Under the pieces are notes generated by a model. That model was given only the letters and a program-made list of their open reading frames with translations, had not been told where the DNA came from and ran no database searches. A DNA stretch of 64,000 nucleotides from Actibacterium lipolyticum (lineage in GTDB: Bacteria > Pseudomonadota > Alphaproteobacteria > Rhodobacterales > Rhodobacteraceae): contig NZ_FXYE01000002.1 in assembly GCF_900184935.1 (NCBI RefSeq), forward strand, positions 496,001-560,000, in the 5' to 3' direction. How positions within the stretch are numbered: the stretch's first letter is position 1; each line of letters opens with the position of its first letter. Below are positions 18,786-28,325 of the stretch, piece after piece. Both the position numbers and the translations under genes were made by a program.

Positions 18786-19388
18786 TTAGCCGTTCTTTTC
18801 TTCGATCGCGTATTTCTGAAACAAACCATTTTGCGTCATGAAAAACACGAAGATCGCCACTGTCAGGCCGAAGGTTTTGAAATTCACCCACGCATCGGTG
18901 GACATCGTGCGCCAGATCACCTCGTTCAGGATGGCCAGAAGGGCGAAGAAAAACATCAAGCGCCTCGTCAGGATAAGCCAGCCTTCGTGCTGAAGCGGCA
19001 TCATCCCTTCCATCACGTATTTCAAATACGACTCACCGCGCAAAAGCCCGAACCCAAGAATGCCCGCAAACAGGGTGTAGATCATCGTTGGTTTCATCTT
19101 GATGAAGCGATCATCGTTCAACCAGACCGTCAGCCCGCCAAACACCACCACAAGCACCGCAGTTACAATCTGCATCTTCGAGATGTGACCAGACAGCTTC
19201 CACATCAGAAATGTGCTTAGAAGGATCAGCGGAATGAAGCCCGCGGTGACAAGGATGAACCCGTCATAGTCGGTGCCGCCGATGGTAAAGGTTTGCCCCT
19301 TCAGCTTCACGTAGGCCACAAAGAATGCGACGATCGGGCCGATCTCTAACCCCAATCTAACGAACGGGTTGATCTGTTTTTCAGCCAT
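18786..19388 (-). CDS. yciB: inner-membrane septation protein YciB/IspZ family
   Basis: The 200-residue protein has about five to six transmembrane helices and the YciB signatures VRLGLEIGPIVAFFVAYVK, IKMKPTMIYTLFA and LTRRLMFFFALLAILNEVIWR. YciB sits in the inner membrane and has been linked to cell-envelope integrity and septation; its molecular activity is not settled. The ATG at 19388 is preceded by AGGAGAG. It lies 12 bp downstream of the DMT transporter gene and is last in a minus-strand run beginning with a lysoplasmalogenase gene and ftsY. Confidence 0.93.
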   Translation of the reverse strand: MAEKQINPFVRLGLEIGPIVAFFVAYVKLKGQTFTIGGTDYDGFILVTAGFIPLILLSTFLMWKLSGHISKMQIVTAVLVVVFGGLTVWLNDDRFIKMKPTMIYTLFAGILGFGLLRGESYLKYVMEGMMPLQHEGWLILTRRLMFFFALLAILNEVIWRTMSTDAWVNFKTFGLTVAIFVFFMTQNGLFQKYAIEEKNG

Positions 19389-19400
19389 ACGGGTTCTCTC

Positions 19401-20303
19401 CTATGCGCCCATCTCAACTATCACAGCGCCAAGGGCAATCAACGTCATTAAGGCCAACCGACGTGGGCCGACGGTTTCTTTTAGGACAATCCAGCCGATC
19501 AGGGCCGCAAACACCGTGGATGTTTCGCGCAACACTGCGGCCTCTCCTACTTTATCAAGCCGTGTGGCCATCATCACCGATCCGAAACTGCCATAGGCCA
19601 CCACCGCGCCGAATGCCCCGCGCGTCAACAGTGGGCGCAGGTCGGGCGGGTTCTTCATGGCGCGATACCGCAAAAATGCCAGCACCGGAAAATCGATAGC
19701 CGTGATCAGGAAGAACCACGCCAAGAACGTGAACGGATCAGGCGTCGCGCGGATGCCGAACGCATCATAGGTGGTGTAAAGCGCCACCAACGCGCCCGTC
19801 GCCACCGCAAGCCACAGCGCAGGCACCAAAGTAGCGCGGCCAACTTCCACGTGGATCAGGTTGTACACGGCCAAGCCAAAGATACCGGCCAACAAAACAG
19901 CAACGCCCAGCCACTGAACGCCGCTGAATGTCTCGTCAAAGATAAGCCACGCGCCAACAACCGTGAACAGCGGCCCCGTGCCCCGCACAACGGGATAGAC
20001 AACCGTGAACGACCCCCTGCTATAGGCCAGCGCCATCCCCAGCTTATAAGTCAGGTGAATCGGCACGGTCCCCAGCAGTATCAGCCATTCGTGCCCCTGC
20101 GGCCACGGCACCAGAAACAGTGCGATGGGAAGGCTAAGCGCGAATAGCCAGATATCAATCGCCCCGCGCGACAGCCACGGGTCGAACCGCCCCTTTTGCA
20201 ACGCACCAAACACCGCATGCAAAAACGCGGCCATCAACGCCAGTGACAGCGCCAAGGTCTTGCCCGCCTCGGTCCCTTCGAGGGAGATTAGCCAATCACT
20301 CAT
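19401..20303 (-). CDS. DMT/EamA-family transporter
   Basis: The 300-residue protein has ten predicted helices in two EamA repeats: first half LMAAFLHAVFGALQKG...VYPVVRGTGPLFTVVGAWLIFDE, second half ATGALVALYTTYDAFG...VVAYGSFGSVMMAT...AALIGWIVLKE. The repeated Pro/Glu ends of helix-4/helix-9 loops are typical. The substrate is unknown. It is distinct in sequence from the exporter fragment at the window start. Spacing to ftsY (33 bp) and yciB (12 bp) indicates one transcript. Confidence 0.88.
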   Translation of the reverse strand: MSDWLISLEGTEAGKTLALSLALMAAFLHAVFGALQKGRFDPWLSRGAIDIWLFALSLPIALFLVPWPQGHEWLILLGTVPIHLTYKLGMALAYSRGSFTVVYPVVRGTGPLFTVVGAWLIFDETFSGVQWLGVAVLLAGIFGLAVYNLIHVEVGRATLVPALWLAVATGALVALYTTYDAFGIRATPDPFTFLAWFFLITAIDFPVLAFLRYRAMKNPPDLRPLLTRGAFGAVVAYGSFGSVMMATRLDKVGEAAVLRETSTVFAALIGWIVLKETVGPRRLALMTLIALGAVIVEMGA

Positions 20304-20336
20304 ACAGAACGAGGCGCCTTTGGGTTTTCAACTGGA

Positions 20337-21701
20337 TCAGCTTTCGACGCCAGCCAACGCGTTTGCGAAATCTTCGGGGTCGAACGCGTCCAGATCATCG
20401 ATCTGTTCGCCGACGCCAATGGCGTGGATCGGCAGGCCGAACTTATCCGCCAGCGCGACCAGCACACCGCCCTTGGCCGTCCCGTCCAGTTTGGTCATCA
20501 CAAGGCCCGACACATCCGCAAGCTTTTGGAACGTATCCACCTGATTAAGCGCGTTCTGGCCCGTGGTCGCATCCAGCACCAGCAGGGTGTTATGCGGTGC
20601 CTCTGGGTCTTTCTTACGGATCACGCGCACGATCTTGGACAGCTCTTCCATCAGGTCGGCGCGGTTTTGCAACCGCCCGGCCGTGTCGATCAGCAAAAGA
20701 TCTGCGCCGTCTTCCTGTGCCTTGGTCATGGCGTCATAGGCCAACGATGCAGGGTCAGACCCTTCTGGCGCGGTCAGCACGGGCACGCCCGCGCGATCGC
20801 CCCAAACCTGCAGTTGCTCAACAGCCGCCGCGCGGAATGTATCACCGGCGGCAATCACAACGCTTTTACCGGCTGCTTTGAACTGGCTGGCAAGCTTGCC
20901 AATCGTTGTCGTCTTGCCAGAACCGTTCACCCCAACCACAAGCACCACCTGCGGGCGTGTCGGGTACAGCGGCAAAGGTTTTGCCACAGGTTCCATGATC
21001 CGTGCGATTTCGCTGGCCAGCAGGCCCTTAATCTCGTCCACCGACAGCTTCTTGCCAAACCGCCCCTCGGCCATGTTGGCCGTAACGCGTAGCGCGGTAT
21101 CCACGCCCATATCGGCGGTGATCAACAGCTCTTCCAGGCTTTCCAGCATGTCGTCGTCCAGCACGCGGCGCTTGACGGTCTTTGGCTGGCTGCGCCCCAG
21201 AATACGGCCCAGAAAGCCGGGTTTGCCCGCGTCTGCGCTTACCTCAACCCCGCCGGGGGAATAGGTGGGCATTTCAACGGGTGTGGGGTCTGGCATGATA
21301 TCGGGCAGAACCGGTGCCTCGACTGGCACGTCAACCTCAACCTGATCACCACCGGGAATGGGCACATTCACGGGTTCGGGCGTGGGTTCGGGTTCTTCCA
21401 ACGGCTGAGGCGGCTCTGGCATCGGAACCGGGGTCGGTTCTGGTTCTGGCTGCGGCTCTGGCTCAGGGATTGGTTCGGGGGCCGGTTCCGGCTCTGGCAG
21501 AGGTTCAGGCTCTGGCTGCGGTTCCGGTGTGGGTTCCACTTCGGGTTCGGGTTCTGGCTGCGGAGCGGGCTCTGGTTCTTGCTGTGAAACAGCCTCCACC
21601 AGTTCTTCTTCGCCGCCTTCGTCAACGATCGCCTCTAACCCCTCTTCCAGCTTGGAAGAAGATTTGAACAGCTTGTCCTTGAGCTTTCTGAAAAACGCCA
21701 T
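20337..21701 (-). CDS. ftsY: signal recognition particle receptor FtsY with Pro-Glu repeat region
   Basis: The 454-residue protein docks SRP-ribosome complexes at the membrane. The C-terminal NG GTPase domain (about 155-454) is canonical: [17 protein letters not shown] (G1), [26 protein letters not shown] (G3), [10 protein letters not shown] (G4) and the closing [18 protein letters not shown]. Residues about 17-140 are a low-complexity stretch of alternating Pro-Glu pairs. Many FtsY proteins have an acidic A domain, but this one is a nearly regular PEPEP repeat. GGAGG precedes the ATG at 21701. The upstream gene (lysoplasmalogenase) ends 41 bp away. Confidence 0.96.
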   Translation of the reverse strand: MAFFRKLKDKLFKSSSKLEEGLEAIVDEGGEEELVEAVSQQEPEPAPQPEPEPEVEPTPEPQPEPEPLPEPEPAPEPIPEPEPQPEPEPTPVPMPEPPQPLEEPEPTPEPVNVPIPGGDQVEVDVPVEAPVLPDIMPDPTPVEMPTYSPGGVEVSADAGKPGFLGRILGRSQPKTVKRRVLDDDMLESLEELLITADMGVDTALRVTANMAEGRFGKKLSVDEIKGLLASEIARIMEPVAKPLPLYPTRPQVVLVVGVNGSGKTTTIGKLASQFKAAGKSVVIAAGDTFRAAAVEQLQVWGDRAGVPVLTAPEGSDPASLAYDAMTKAQEDGADLLLIDTAGRLQNRADLMEELSKIVRVIRKKDPEAPHNTLLVLDATTGQNALNQVDTFQKLADVSGLVMTKLDGTAKGGVLVALADKFGLPIHAIGVGEQIDDLDAFDPEDFANALAGVES

Positions 21702-21742
21702 GAGTGCCTCCGGTTATCCGTCACTTAATGGCTATTTCCGGC

Positions 21743-22396
21743 CTATGGAAGGGACAGCGGAACAAACGCGGCCAAGATAAACGCCTGCCCGGCCACATAA
21801 AGCACCCAAAGCAGCCATCCAGCGGGGCGTTTTACCGCAGATGTCGGGGCCAAGCGAAACAGTTGAACCGACAGGATCAGATCAGACAGCACAAAAAGCC
21901 CCGCCCCCACAGTTGCCAGATGATACTGTGCCGGCAACGCGAATGCGGCCAGCCCCATCACTGTGATCAGCACCACATAACACCGCACCGCCCAACGAAG
22001 CGCGCCGGTATGCGGGGCCAGCCAAAACTCGGTCGATATGGCCATTACCAGAAGGGCAATCGCAGGTAGCGGTGCCAATTCAAAGGCAAGGTCCAGCCCT
22101 CCACCCAGCGGTAAGAACAAAGCGATATATGCCAAATGCGCCGCGCCAAAGCCCATCAAGCCTGCCATGAACGCAGACTCGCCTTCGCGTGACAGGGCGA
22201 AATCACCAAATGCGGAAAGCCCAAGCCCAATCACCAAAAGCCATGGCGCGTGGGCAAGAATGGCAATCAACGCGAACAGCGGCAGCGGAATAGTCTTAAT
22301 CAGGGTTTTACGCGTCGAAGATGTGCGACTGCTAAGCGGCAAATAGGCAACCGCCGCACAGACGGCCACGCCAAAGAGCACAGTGTTTATACCCAT
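21743..22396 (-). CDS. YhhN/TMEM86-family lysoplasmalogenase
   Basis: The 217-residue integral membrane protein has about eight hydrophobic helices and the family's polar intramembrane residues in LGLSAFGDFAL and GLFVLSDLILSV (two conserved Asp). YhhN/TMEM86 enzymes hydrolyse the vinyl-ether bond of lysoplasmalogens or related lipids; the activity of this bacterial homologue is inferred. AAGGGAAGG precedes the ATG. It is divergent from alkB with about 100 bp between starts, and upstream of ftsY on the same strand. Confidence 0.85.
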   Translation of the reverse strand: MGINTVLFGVAVCAAVAYLPLSSRTSSTRKTLIKTIPLPLFALIAILAHAPWLLVIGLGLSAFGDFALSREGESAFMAGLMGFGAAHLAYIALFLPLGGGLDLAFELAPLPAIALLVMAISTEFWLAPHTGALRWAVRCYVVLITVMGLAAFALPAQYHLATVGAGLFVLSDLILSVQLFRLAPTSAVKRPAGWLLWVLYVAGQAFILAAFVPLSLP

Positions 22397-22495
22397 AACC
22401 TTCCCTTTCCTCCGCCGGTGCCTATCCTATTCCTCAGCCCGACGGGGTTGGCAAGCGGGCGCGCTTTCGCCCATGGTGCGCCCACGGGGATCTGA

Positions 22496-23560
22496 ATGAC
22501 GAAGAATATGAACAAGCGACGCTCTGTTATCCTATTTGCGATGGCCACGTTGGCCCCTCTTCCGCTGCTTGTGCTGGGGGCGGCGACGGGGGGCGTGTGG
22601 ATATGGCTGGCGCTTGCGTATCTGACGGCGTTTGCGTTCCTGTTGGACCAACTTGTGGCAATCATCACGCCCGACGCACCGGAAGGCGCTGAGTTCCCTG
22701 CCGCTGATGGCCTGTCTGCCACGCTCGCCGTCGCTCATTTCGGGCTGTTTGCGCTGGGGGTCTGGGCCGTATCGGGCACCAGCGGTCTGAGCGTCAGCGA
22801 ACGCATCGCTGCCTTTTTCGCGTTCGGCCTTTTCTTTGGGCAGGTCAGCAACTCGAACGCGCATGAGCTTATCCACCGGGGGCAAAGGCCGCTGCGGGCG
22901 TTGGGGCGATGGGTTTATATCAGTCACCTGTTCGGCCATCACGCTTCGGCCCACCCAAAGGTACACCACAGGTTTGTCGCGACGCCGGATGATCCGAATT
23001 CGGCCGATTTGGGGGAAAGCTATTACCGGTTCGCGCCGCGCGCTTGGATCGGATCGTTCCGCGCCGGTCTAGTTGCGGAAAACCATCTTCGCCGGTCGCG
23101 CAGCCCCAAGCCCCCGCTTTGGACCCACCCCTATATCAGCTACGTCGGCGGAGCGGTGGTGTTATTGGCGCTTAGCGCGGCAGTGTTTGGCATATCGGGC
23201 CTGTTGGCCCATCTGGCCCTTGCCGGCTATGCGACCGCGCAGTTGTTGCTGTCGGACTATGTTCAACACTACGGCCTAAGCCGCGCGAAATCCGCGAATG
23301 GCCGCTATGAACCAGTGGGAGAGCGCCATTCTTGGAACGCGCCACATTGGTTTTCCAGCTACTTAATGCTGAACGCGCCGCGCCATTCCGACCATCACGC
23401 GCACCCCACCCGCGCCTATCCGGCACTGCACCTGCCCGAACGGAAAGACGCGCCCACCCTTCCCGCCAGCCTGCCCGCGATGGCGACGTTGGCCCTGTTC
23501 CCAACGCTATGGCGGCGCGTGATGGACAAACGCGTGGCCCGGTGGAAGACCGCCGGGTAA
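22496..23560 (+). CDS. alkB: alkane 1-monooxygenase-like membrane diiron hydroxylase
   Basis: The 354-residue integral membrane protein has the AlkB/XylM histidine boxes: HELIH (123-127), FGHH plus HPKVHH (about 147-158), and APRHSDHHAHP near the C-terminus, with the AlkB-type YVQHYGL motif between. Several hydrophobic pairs of helices surround them. AlkB hydroxylates terminal methyl groups of medium-chain alkanes using rubredoxin electrons; no rubredoxin gene is in the window. It is somewhat shorter than classical AlkB (about 400 residues). The usual NLQRHSDHH third box reads NAPRHSDHH. The substrate could be alkanes or another hydrophobic compound. Confidence 0.88.
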   Translation: MTKNMNKRRSVILFAMATLAPLPLLVLGAATGGVWIWLALAYLTAFAFLLDQLVAIITPDAPEGAEFPAADGLSATLAVAHFGLFALGVWAVSGTSGLSVSERIAAFFAFGLFFGQVSNSNAHELIHRGQRPLRALGRWVYISHLFGHHASAHPKVHHRFVATPDDPNSADLGESYYRFAPRAWIGSFRAGLVAENHLRRSRSPKPPLWTHPYISYVGGAVVLLALSAAVFGISGLLAHLALAGYATAQLLLSDYVQHYGLSRAKSANGRYEPVGERHSWNAPHWFSSYLMLNAPRHSDHHAHPTRAYPALHLPERKDAPTLPASLPAMATLALFPTLWRRVMDKRVARWKTAG

Positions 23561-23632
23561 CGGCAACTTGGATGGAACTTTTCTGGTCGCTATGCCAACC
23601 TAAGACCACCTGTAACCGCTAAGGGTTCTGCG

Positions 23633-24031
23633 ATGCGCCGTGCCATACTGATTGCCGCTATAGTTACCGCCACGCCCGCCTATGCCGAACCGGCGATGAA
23701 CGGCGCCGCGTTTGAACGGTACGCGACCGGCAAAACCCTGTACTTTGGCAATGATGGTGTTGCCTATGGGGCGGAACAGTATTTGCCCGATCGCAGGGTC
23801 ATCTGGACGTTTCTGGATGGTGAATGCATGGAGGGGCACTGGTACGAACAGGCGGGCCAGATCTGCTTTGTCTACGAAAACGCGCCGGACACCCCCCAAT
23901 GCTGGAGCTTTTTCAATGAATCGGACGGCGTAATGGCCCGGTTTGAAAATGATCCGGAAGCCACCCAACTGATCGAAGTGGATCAAAGCCCCGAACCATT
24001 GATATGCCCGGGGCCACGGGTTGGGGTCTGA
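23633..24031 (+). CDS. small secreted protein of unknown function
   Basis: The 132-residue protein begins with a clear signal peptide (MRRAILIAAIVTATPAYA, cleavage before EPAM). The mature part is rich in aromatic residues and contains four cysteines (DGECMEGHW, GQICFVYE, PQCWSFF, LICPGP) able to form two disulfides. I do not recognise a named domain; similar short proteins occur in Rhodobacterales. It follows alkB by 72 bp on the same strand, and AAGGG precedes the start. A hairpin with a T-run follows. The function is unknown. Confidence 0.75.
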   Translation: MRRAILIAAIVTATPAYAEPAMNGAAFERYATGKTLYFGNDGVAYGAEQYLPDRRVIWTFLDGECMEGHWYEQAGQICFVYENAPDTPQCWSFFNESDGVMARFENDPEATQLIEVDQSPEPLICPGPRVGV

Positions 24032-24037
24032 TCCAAT

Positions 24038-24064
24038 TGCGCGCCTGCGGCGCACTCCTTTTTT
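24038..24064 (+). terminator. probable intrinsic terminator after the small secreted-protein gene
   Basis: TGCGC (24038-24042) pairs with GCGCA (24050-24054), followed by CTCC and six T. A second stem, CCGCC-TTAC-GGCGG, lies at 24068-24081. Both sit between the convergent secreted-protein and xseA genes. Confidence 0.6.
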
Positions 24065-24119
24065 GCACCGCCTTACGGCGGAGCAGCCCGTAACCGGAAT
24101 GTTTAGCCAAATTTGAAAG

Positions 24120-25601
24120 TTAAAGAAGCGTACCCTGTTCAGGCGGCGGGGTTGGTTTTGATTTGGGCTTTGATGGCTTTGCGCCAATCTTGAAACTGCC
24201 ATCCTGAAACTGAATTTCCAACGCGGTCGCTTTTTCGGCGGCTGATTTCGTGGTGATCACCTGATCGCCGGACCGGACAACCGCGTATCCGCGTTTTAAG
24301 GTTTCTTCATAGCCCAAGCTTTGGCGCATACGTTCAAGGGCGGACAGATCAGTGCTCCACTTAGCCACTTGCGAATTCCCAACCCGATCAAGACGCGCAA
24401 GGATTTTGCCCAGATCATTTTTCTTACGCTCAATATCGCGCGTCAAAAGTTGCGGTTGCAGGCGGCTTGTGCGGTCGCCAAGGCGGCGCTTTGCCTCTGC
24501 CGTCAGACGGTTCAAACTTGCCGGGCGCAAAGAGCCGCTGACCTCGACCATGCGAACGCGCTTTTTCTGGGCGGCTGCATGCAGCGATGGGCCAAGCCTG
24601 TCAGACGTATAGTCAAGCCGCTGACGCGCAGCTTCGACCAGAACACCGGGTTTGGGCAAAGCACGGGACAGATCGCGCAGGCGTTGCCCGCGCTGCGTGG
24701 TGGACTGAGTGATACCGCGGGTCAGGCGCGCGGATTGGCCATCGACCCATGCCAGCAACTCCATCCGCACCGGCACGGCCAATTCGGCGGCGGCGGTGGG
24801 CGTTGGCGCGCGCCGGTCTGAAACGAAGTCAATCAGGGTGGTATCAGTTTCGTGCCCAACCGCAGAGATAAGCGGAATGTCAGACGCAGCCGCCGCACGG
24901 GCGACACTTTCTTCGTTGAAGCCCCACAAATCCTCGATCGAGCCACCGCCCCGCGCGACAATCAGCAGATCAGGCCGGGGCAGCGCGCCGCCGGGCGTCA
25001 AACGGTTGAACCCTTCGATGGCGCGGGTCACTTCGGGCGCGCATTTTTGCCCCTGCACCGCAACCGGCCAAATTAGAACCTTGCGCGGGAAACGATCCCG
25101 CAAGCGATGCAGGATATCGCGGATCACCGCGCCCGAGGGCGACGTAACGACCCCGATGACCTCGGGCAGATAGGGCAGCGGTTTTTTCCGTTCAGCCGCA
25201 AATAGCCCCTCCCCCTCCAGTGCCTTCTTGCGCTTTTCCAGCATCGCCATAAGGGCACCCATGCCCGCAGGCGCAATGTCTTCGATCACGATCTGGTATT
25301 TCGACTGGCCGGGGAATGTAGTCAGGCGGCCTGTGGCGACAACCTCCAACCCTTCTTCAGGTTGCGTGGCAAGGCGCGCGGCCACGCCCTTCCAGATCAC
25401 ACCCGAGATGACCGCGCGGTCATCTTTCAGATCCAGATAGATATGCCCTGATCGCGGGCGCGACACGCGGCCAATCTCCCCACGGACACGCACATGGCTG
25501 AATTCACCTTCGATCGTGCGCTTCACCGCACCCGAAAGTTCGGTGACGGTAAATTCGGGGGCATTAATCCCCGGTGTCGGGTCGTCAATCAGGTCTGACA
25601 T
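24120..25601 (-). CDS. xseA: exodeoxyribonuclease VII large subunit
   Basis: The 493-residue protein has an N-terminal OB-fold (EFTVTELSGAVKRTIEGEFSHVRVRGEIG...HIYLDLKD), the catalytic core with YQIVIEDIAPAGMGAL, GVVTSPSGAVIRDILHRL, VARGGGSIEDLWGFNEE and ISAVGHETDTTLIDFVSDRRAPTPTAAAEL, and a long coiled-coil C-terminus. With XseB it degrades single-stranded DNA to oligonucleotides. I chose the ATG at 25601 (MSDLIDDPTPGINAPEF); the frame remains open 42 codons upstream but overlaps the divergent purD start region. The C-terminus ends in a Pro/Lys-rich tail. Confidence 0.95.
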   Translation of the reverse strand: MSDLIDDPTPGINAPEFTVTELSGAVKRTIEGEFSHVRVRGEIGRVSRPRSGHIYLDLKDDRAVISGVIWKGVAARLATQPEEGLEVVATGRLTTFPGQSKYQIVIEDIAPAGMGALMAMLEKRKKALEGEGLFAAERKKPLPYLPEVIGVVTSPSGAVIRDILHRLRDRFPRKVLIWPVAVQGQKCAPEVTRAIEGFNRLTPGGALPRPDLLIVARGGGSIEDLWGFNEESVARAAAASDIPLISAVGHETDTTLIDFVSDRRAPTPTAAAELAVPVRMELLAWVDGQSARLTRGITQSTTQRGQRLRDLSRALPKPGVLVEAARQRLDYTSDRLGPSLHAAAQKKRVRMVEVSGSLRPASLNRLTAEAKRRLGDRTSRLQPQLLTRDIERKKNDLGKILARLDRVGNSQVAKWSTDLSALERMRQSLGYEETLKRGYAVVRSGDQVITTKSAAEKATALEIQFQDGSFKIGAKPSKPKSKPTPPPEQGTLL

Positions 25602-25672
25602 GTCTGCTCGCTTGTGTTGCGCTTTGCACCAGCTTAGAACGCGCCGGAACGAAGGCCAAGCGGGGGCAGCAG

Positions 25673-26935
25673 ATGAATATTCTGATTTTGGGCGGCGGCG
25701 GGCGCGAACATGCGTTGGCATGGGCAATTAAACAAAACCCGAAATGCGATCGGTTGATCGTTGCGCCCGGTAATGCCGGCATCGCGCAGTTGGCCGAATG
25801 CGCCGAGCTGAATATCAACGATGGCGGTTCGGTCGTGACCTTCGCCGAAGAAAACGCCATCAGCTTTGTGGTGATCGGGCCAGAGGCTCCGCTGGCCGCA
25901 GGTGTGGCAGACAGGCTGGATGCCGCGGGCATCCCATGCTTTGGGCCAAGTCAGGCCGCTGCGGCGCTGGAAGCGTCCAAAGCCTTCACCAAAGAGATTT
26001 GCGATGCCTGTGGCGCGCCCACCGCTGCCTATGCGCGTTTCACCGAAGCCGAGCCCGCCAAAGCCTATATTCGCGAACAAGGCGCACCCATCGTCGTAAA
26101 GGCCGACGGCCTGGCCGCCGGTAAAGGCGTGATCGTCGCGATGGACGATGAAACCGCGCTGGCCGCCATCGACGATATGTTCGGCGGTGAATTCGGCGAA
26201 GCCGGTGCAGAGGTCGTGATCGAAGAATTCATGGAGGGCGAGGAAGCATCGTTCTTCATACTGTGTGACGGCGAAAACGTGCTGCCCGTTGGCACGGCGC
26301 AGGATCACAAGCGTGTTGGCGAAGGTGACACTGGCCCAAACACCGGCGGCATGGGGGCCTATTCCCCCGCGCCCGTCCTGACCGACGCAGTGGCAGAGCT
26401 GGCGATGGAACAGATCATCCGCCCCACCGTGGCACAGATGGCCAAGCGCGGCACCCCTTACAAAGGCGTGCTCTATGCTGGGTTTATGATCAAAGACGGC
26501 CAGCCGCGTCTGGTGGAATACAACGTGCGCTTTGGCGACCCAGAGTGTCAGGTGCTGATGATGCGGCTGGGCGCGCAGGCGCTGGACCTTCTGCTGGCCT
26601 GCGCCGAAGGGCGTTTGGGCGAAGCTCAGGTAAACTGGGCCGACGATCACGCCATGACGGTCGTGATGGCCGCGAATGGTTATCCGGGCAGCTATGAAAA
26701 GGGTTCTGTCATCGGTGGGCTGGATACCCTGCCCGAAGACAGCATGAACATGGTTTTCCACGCGGGCACCAAAGAAATCGACGGCAAGGTTACGGCAAAC
26801 GGCGGGCGCGTTCTTAACGTTACCGCCCGCGGCGCGACCCTTCAGGAAGCGCGCGACCGTGCCTATGCGATGGTCGAGGCAATCGACTGGCCCGGCGGCT
26901 TTTACCGCCGCGATATCGGGTGGCGGGCGTTGTAA
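25673..26935 (+). CDS. purD: phosphoribosylamine-glycine ligase (GAR synthetase)
   Basis: The 420-residue ATP-grasp enzyme of purine synthesis joins glycine to phosphoribosylamine. Visible landmarks are MNILILGGGGREHALAW, ADGLAAGKGVIVA, EEFMEGEEASFF, AQDHKRVGEGDTGPNTGGMGAYSPAP, YNVRFGDPECQ and GYPGSYEKG. The start at 25673 has CGGGGG nearby and gives the standard N-terminus. It is divergent from xseA with 71 bp between starts, which must hold both promoters. purA, a later purine gene, is also in this window. Confidence 0.97.
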   Translation: MNILILGGGGREHALAWAIKQNPKCDRLIVAPGNAGIAQLAECAELNINDGGSVVTFAEENAISFVVIGPEAPLAAGVADRLDAAGIPCFGPSQAAAALEASKAFTKEICDACGAPTAAYARFTEAEPAKAYIREQGAPIVVKADGLAAGKGVIVAMDDETALAAIDDMFGGEFGEAGAEVVIEEFMEGEEASFFILCDGENVLPVGTAQDHKRVGEGDTGPNTGGMGAYSPAPVLTDAVAELAMEQIIRPTVAQMAKRGTPYKGVLYAGFMIKDGQPRLVEYNVRFGDPECQVLMMRLGAQALDLLLACAEGRLGEAQVNWADDHAMTVVMAANGYPGSYEKGSVIGGLDTLPEDSMNMVFHAGTKEIDGKVTANGGRVLNVTARGATLQEARDRAYAMVEAIDWPGGFYRRDIGWRAL

Positions 26936-27084
26936 GTACGGCTTCGGATTGGTTTCGCGATCCGACGGAACCGGCCCCACGAAGGCTGGCGACACTTTTA
27001 GTGGCGCTGGCTTTCTAGATGCTCTGGTGTCGTTCCAGCGCCGATGTCCGCTTTGCGGCTTATCAAATGAACGCACCCGTGGGT

Positions 27085-27906
27085 TCAATTAGCGCCAATC
27101 AGACCGGAGATTTCAGGACAGTTTGAGACCCTGTCCGGCACAACACGTGCCTCAATTTCCGGGTCGTCGGCCATTATACTGTCAAGATAGTCACGAGCTG
27201 TTTTGCGCCTATCCCGCCAGTGTTCAAGATGCCAGGCGTCGAAGGCAACACTCGCCTGCATTCCGCGCCAATTGAACGAAGCAACGCAATTGGGCGCACC
27301 GTATGTGCACGTGATCATGGTTGCGTTCGAATCGTCGTACAATTCGGCAAAGTACAGATTGGCATCGCCCAATGGGGCCGGCAAAACAGGCAAAAGGCTG
27401 CCCCTCGTACCATCCACTTTCAGCCTCCCGGGCCCGCGTCCGCGGCCTTCAAGCGTGTCAAATCCAACGAGGTCAAAAAGGGTTTCACCAATATATCTGC
27501 TGTGTCGAACAGAGCCGCAGGCAAAGTTCCGAACACCCATTGCTGTATAATTTCTGCCTGTCAACGTAATCCCAATTTCGGGCGGGCGCGACACTTGGAA
27601 CCCCTCATGGATTTCGAAAACTATACGATCCTGTTTTGGAATTAGGGACGCAGGTGTAAGCTCGGGCCCCATCAGTTCAAAGTTGGCCCATTGACTGTTT
27701 TTCCCGGAAACTGTTTGTAAGTCAGTTCCCGCCGCTCGAGGGTAGCGCAGCCTAACTGATGCTCCATCACCACCCGTCCATTTGGTTACAAGGTCGGTAC
27801 TGTTCGTCTGTACAAAGCTCGGCCCGATCCTGTACTCGACCTGTGAATATAGGAATACACAAAGGCTGACAAACACAGCCATGAGAATAATGAAAATGCG
27901 GATCAT
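27085..27906 (-). CDS. orphan membrane-anchored protein, unknown
   Basis: The 273-residue protein starts at 27906 (MIRIFIILMAVFVSLCVFLYSQVEY), whose first 22 residues form an uncleaved anchor or signal. The rest is hydrophilic with four cysteines (NFACGSV, ITCTYGAPNC, NCPEI) and no motif I recognise. The DNA is visibly more AT-rich, with codons such as AAT, ATT and GTT more frequent than in neighbours, and it sits between two stretches of noncoding DNA. This suggests a laterally acquired orphan. It is adjacent to, but transcribed separately from, the cytochrome operon. Confidence 0.6.
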   Translation of the reverse strand: MIRIFIILMAVFVSLCVFLYSQVEYRIGPSFVQTNSTDLVTKWTGGDGASVRLRYPRAAGTDLQTVSGKNSQWANFELMGPELTPASLIPKQDRIVFEIHEGFQVSRPPEIGITLTGRNYTAMGVRNFACGSVRHSRYIGETLFDLVGFDTLEGRGRGPGRLKVDGTRGSLLPVLPAPLGDANLYFAELYDDSNATMITCTYGAPNCVASFNWRGMQASVAFDAWHLEHWRDRRKTARDYLDSIMADDPEIEARVVPDRVSNCPEISGLIGAN

Positions 27907-28325
27907 GGAGTCTCGCCTAACCCTATTTTGTGGCACCATTTTGGCTATTGTGGAAGTTTTGAAGGCGCCATCTGGTATTATAAATGGGGGCTTTCGAAAT
28001 ACATGTATCGAATTAGAAATTTGGGCTCCAACCGGACATTCGCTCGGTGAGCAACGCCTGCGAGGGGGTGATCATATGCCCCCACACTCCAGAACTGCCC
28101 AAACCTTCCAACCCGGCATTGCAGCCAAGCAGGTGGCCCCGTTTTCAGACGGGGCTCGCGCGTTGTCGCCAAGGTCCGCGAAGTGGTTGAATTGGGTCTG
28201 CGAAGGGTGTGCGGCTTAATCGCTACGACTGGCTGTTCTGACGCGGCCAATGCCCCGCAGAGCGGGAGGCAGCCGGACTTGGCTCTTTGGTCCAAGCCTG
28301 ACTAGAAAGTGGAACCGCCCCGCCC
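27907..28325. other. 419-bp noncoding stretch, possible degenerate DNA
   Basis: No convincing gene. The left third (27907-28030) is AT-rich and should hold the promoter of the orphan gene. A hairpin, GCCCCGT-TTTCAG-ACGGGGC, lies at 28136-28155 without a T-run. Short open frames exist on both strands but lack ribosome sites and recognisable sequence. The cytochrome operon ends at 28326, so part of this may be its 3' region. Patches could be decayed insertion-sequence DNA, but I could not identify any. Confidence 0.5.

Noticed and set aside
21360-21600. Repeated GGTTC/GGCTC units suggestive of a CRISPR or minisatellite
   Set aside because: In frame they encode the Pro-Glu repeat of FtsY; there are no spacers of constant length.
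25634-27088. 484-codon minus-strand frame opposite purD
   Set aside because: Antisense shadow of an unambiguous purD; His/Arg-rich translation typical of spurious frames.
28021-28325. Possible insertion-sequence remnant
   Set aside because: No transposase motif, terminal inverted repeat or target duplication could be shown.
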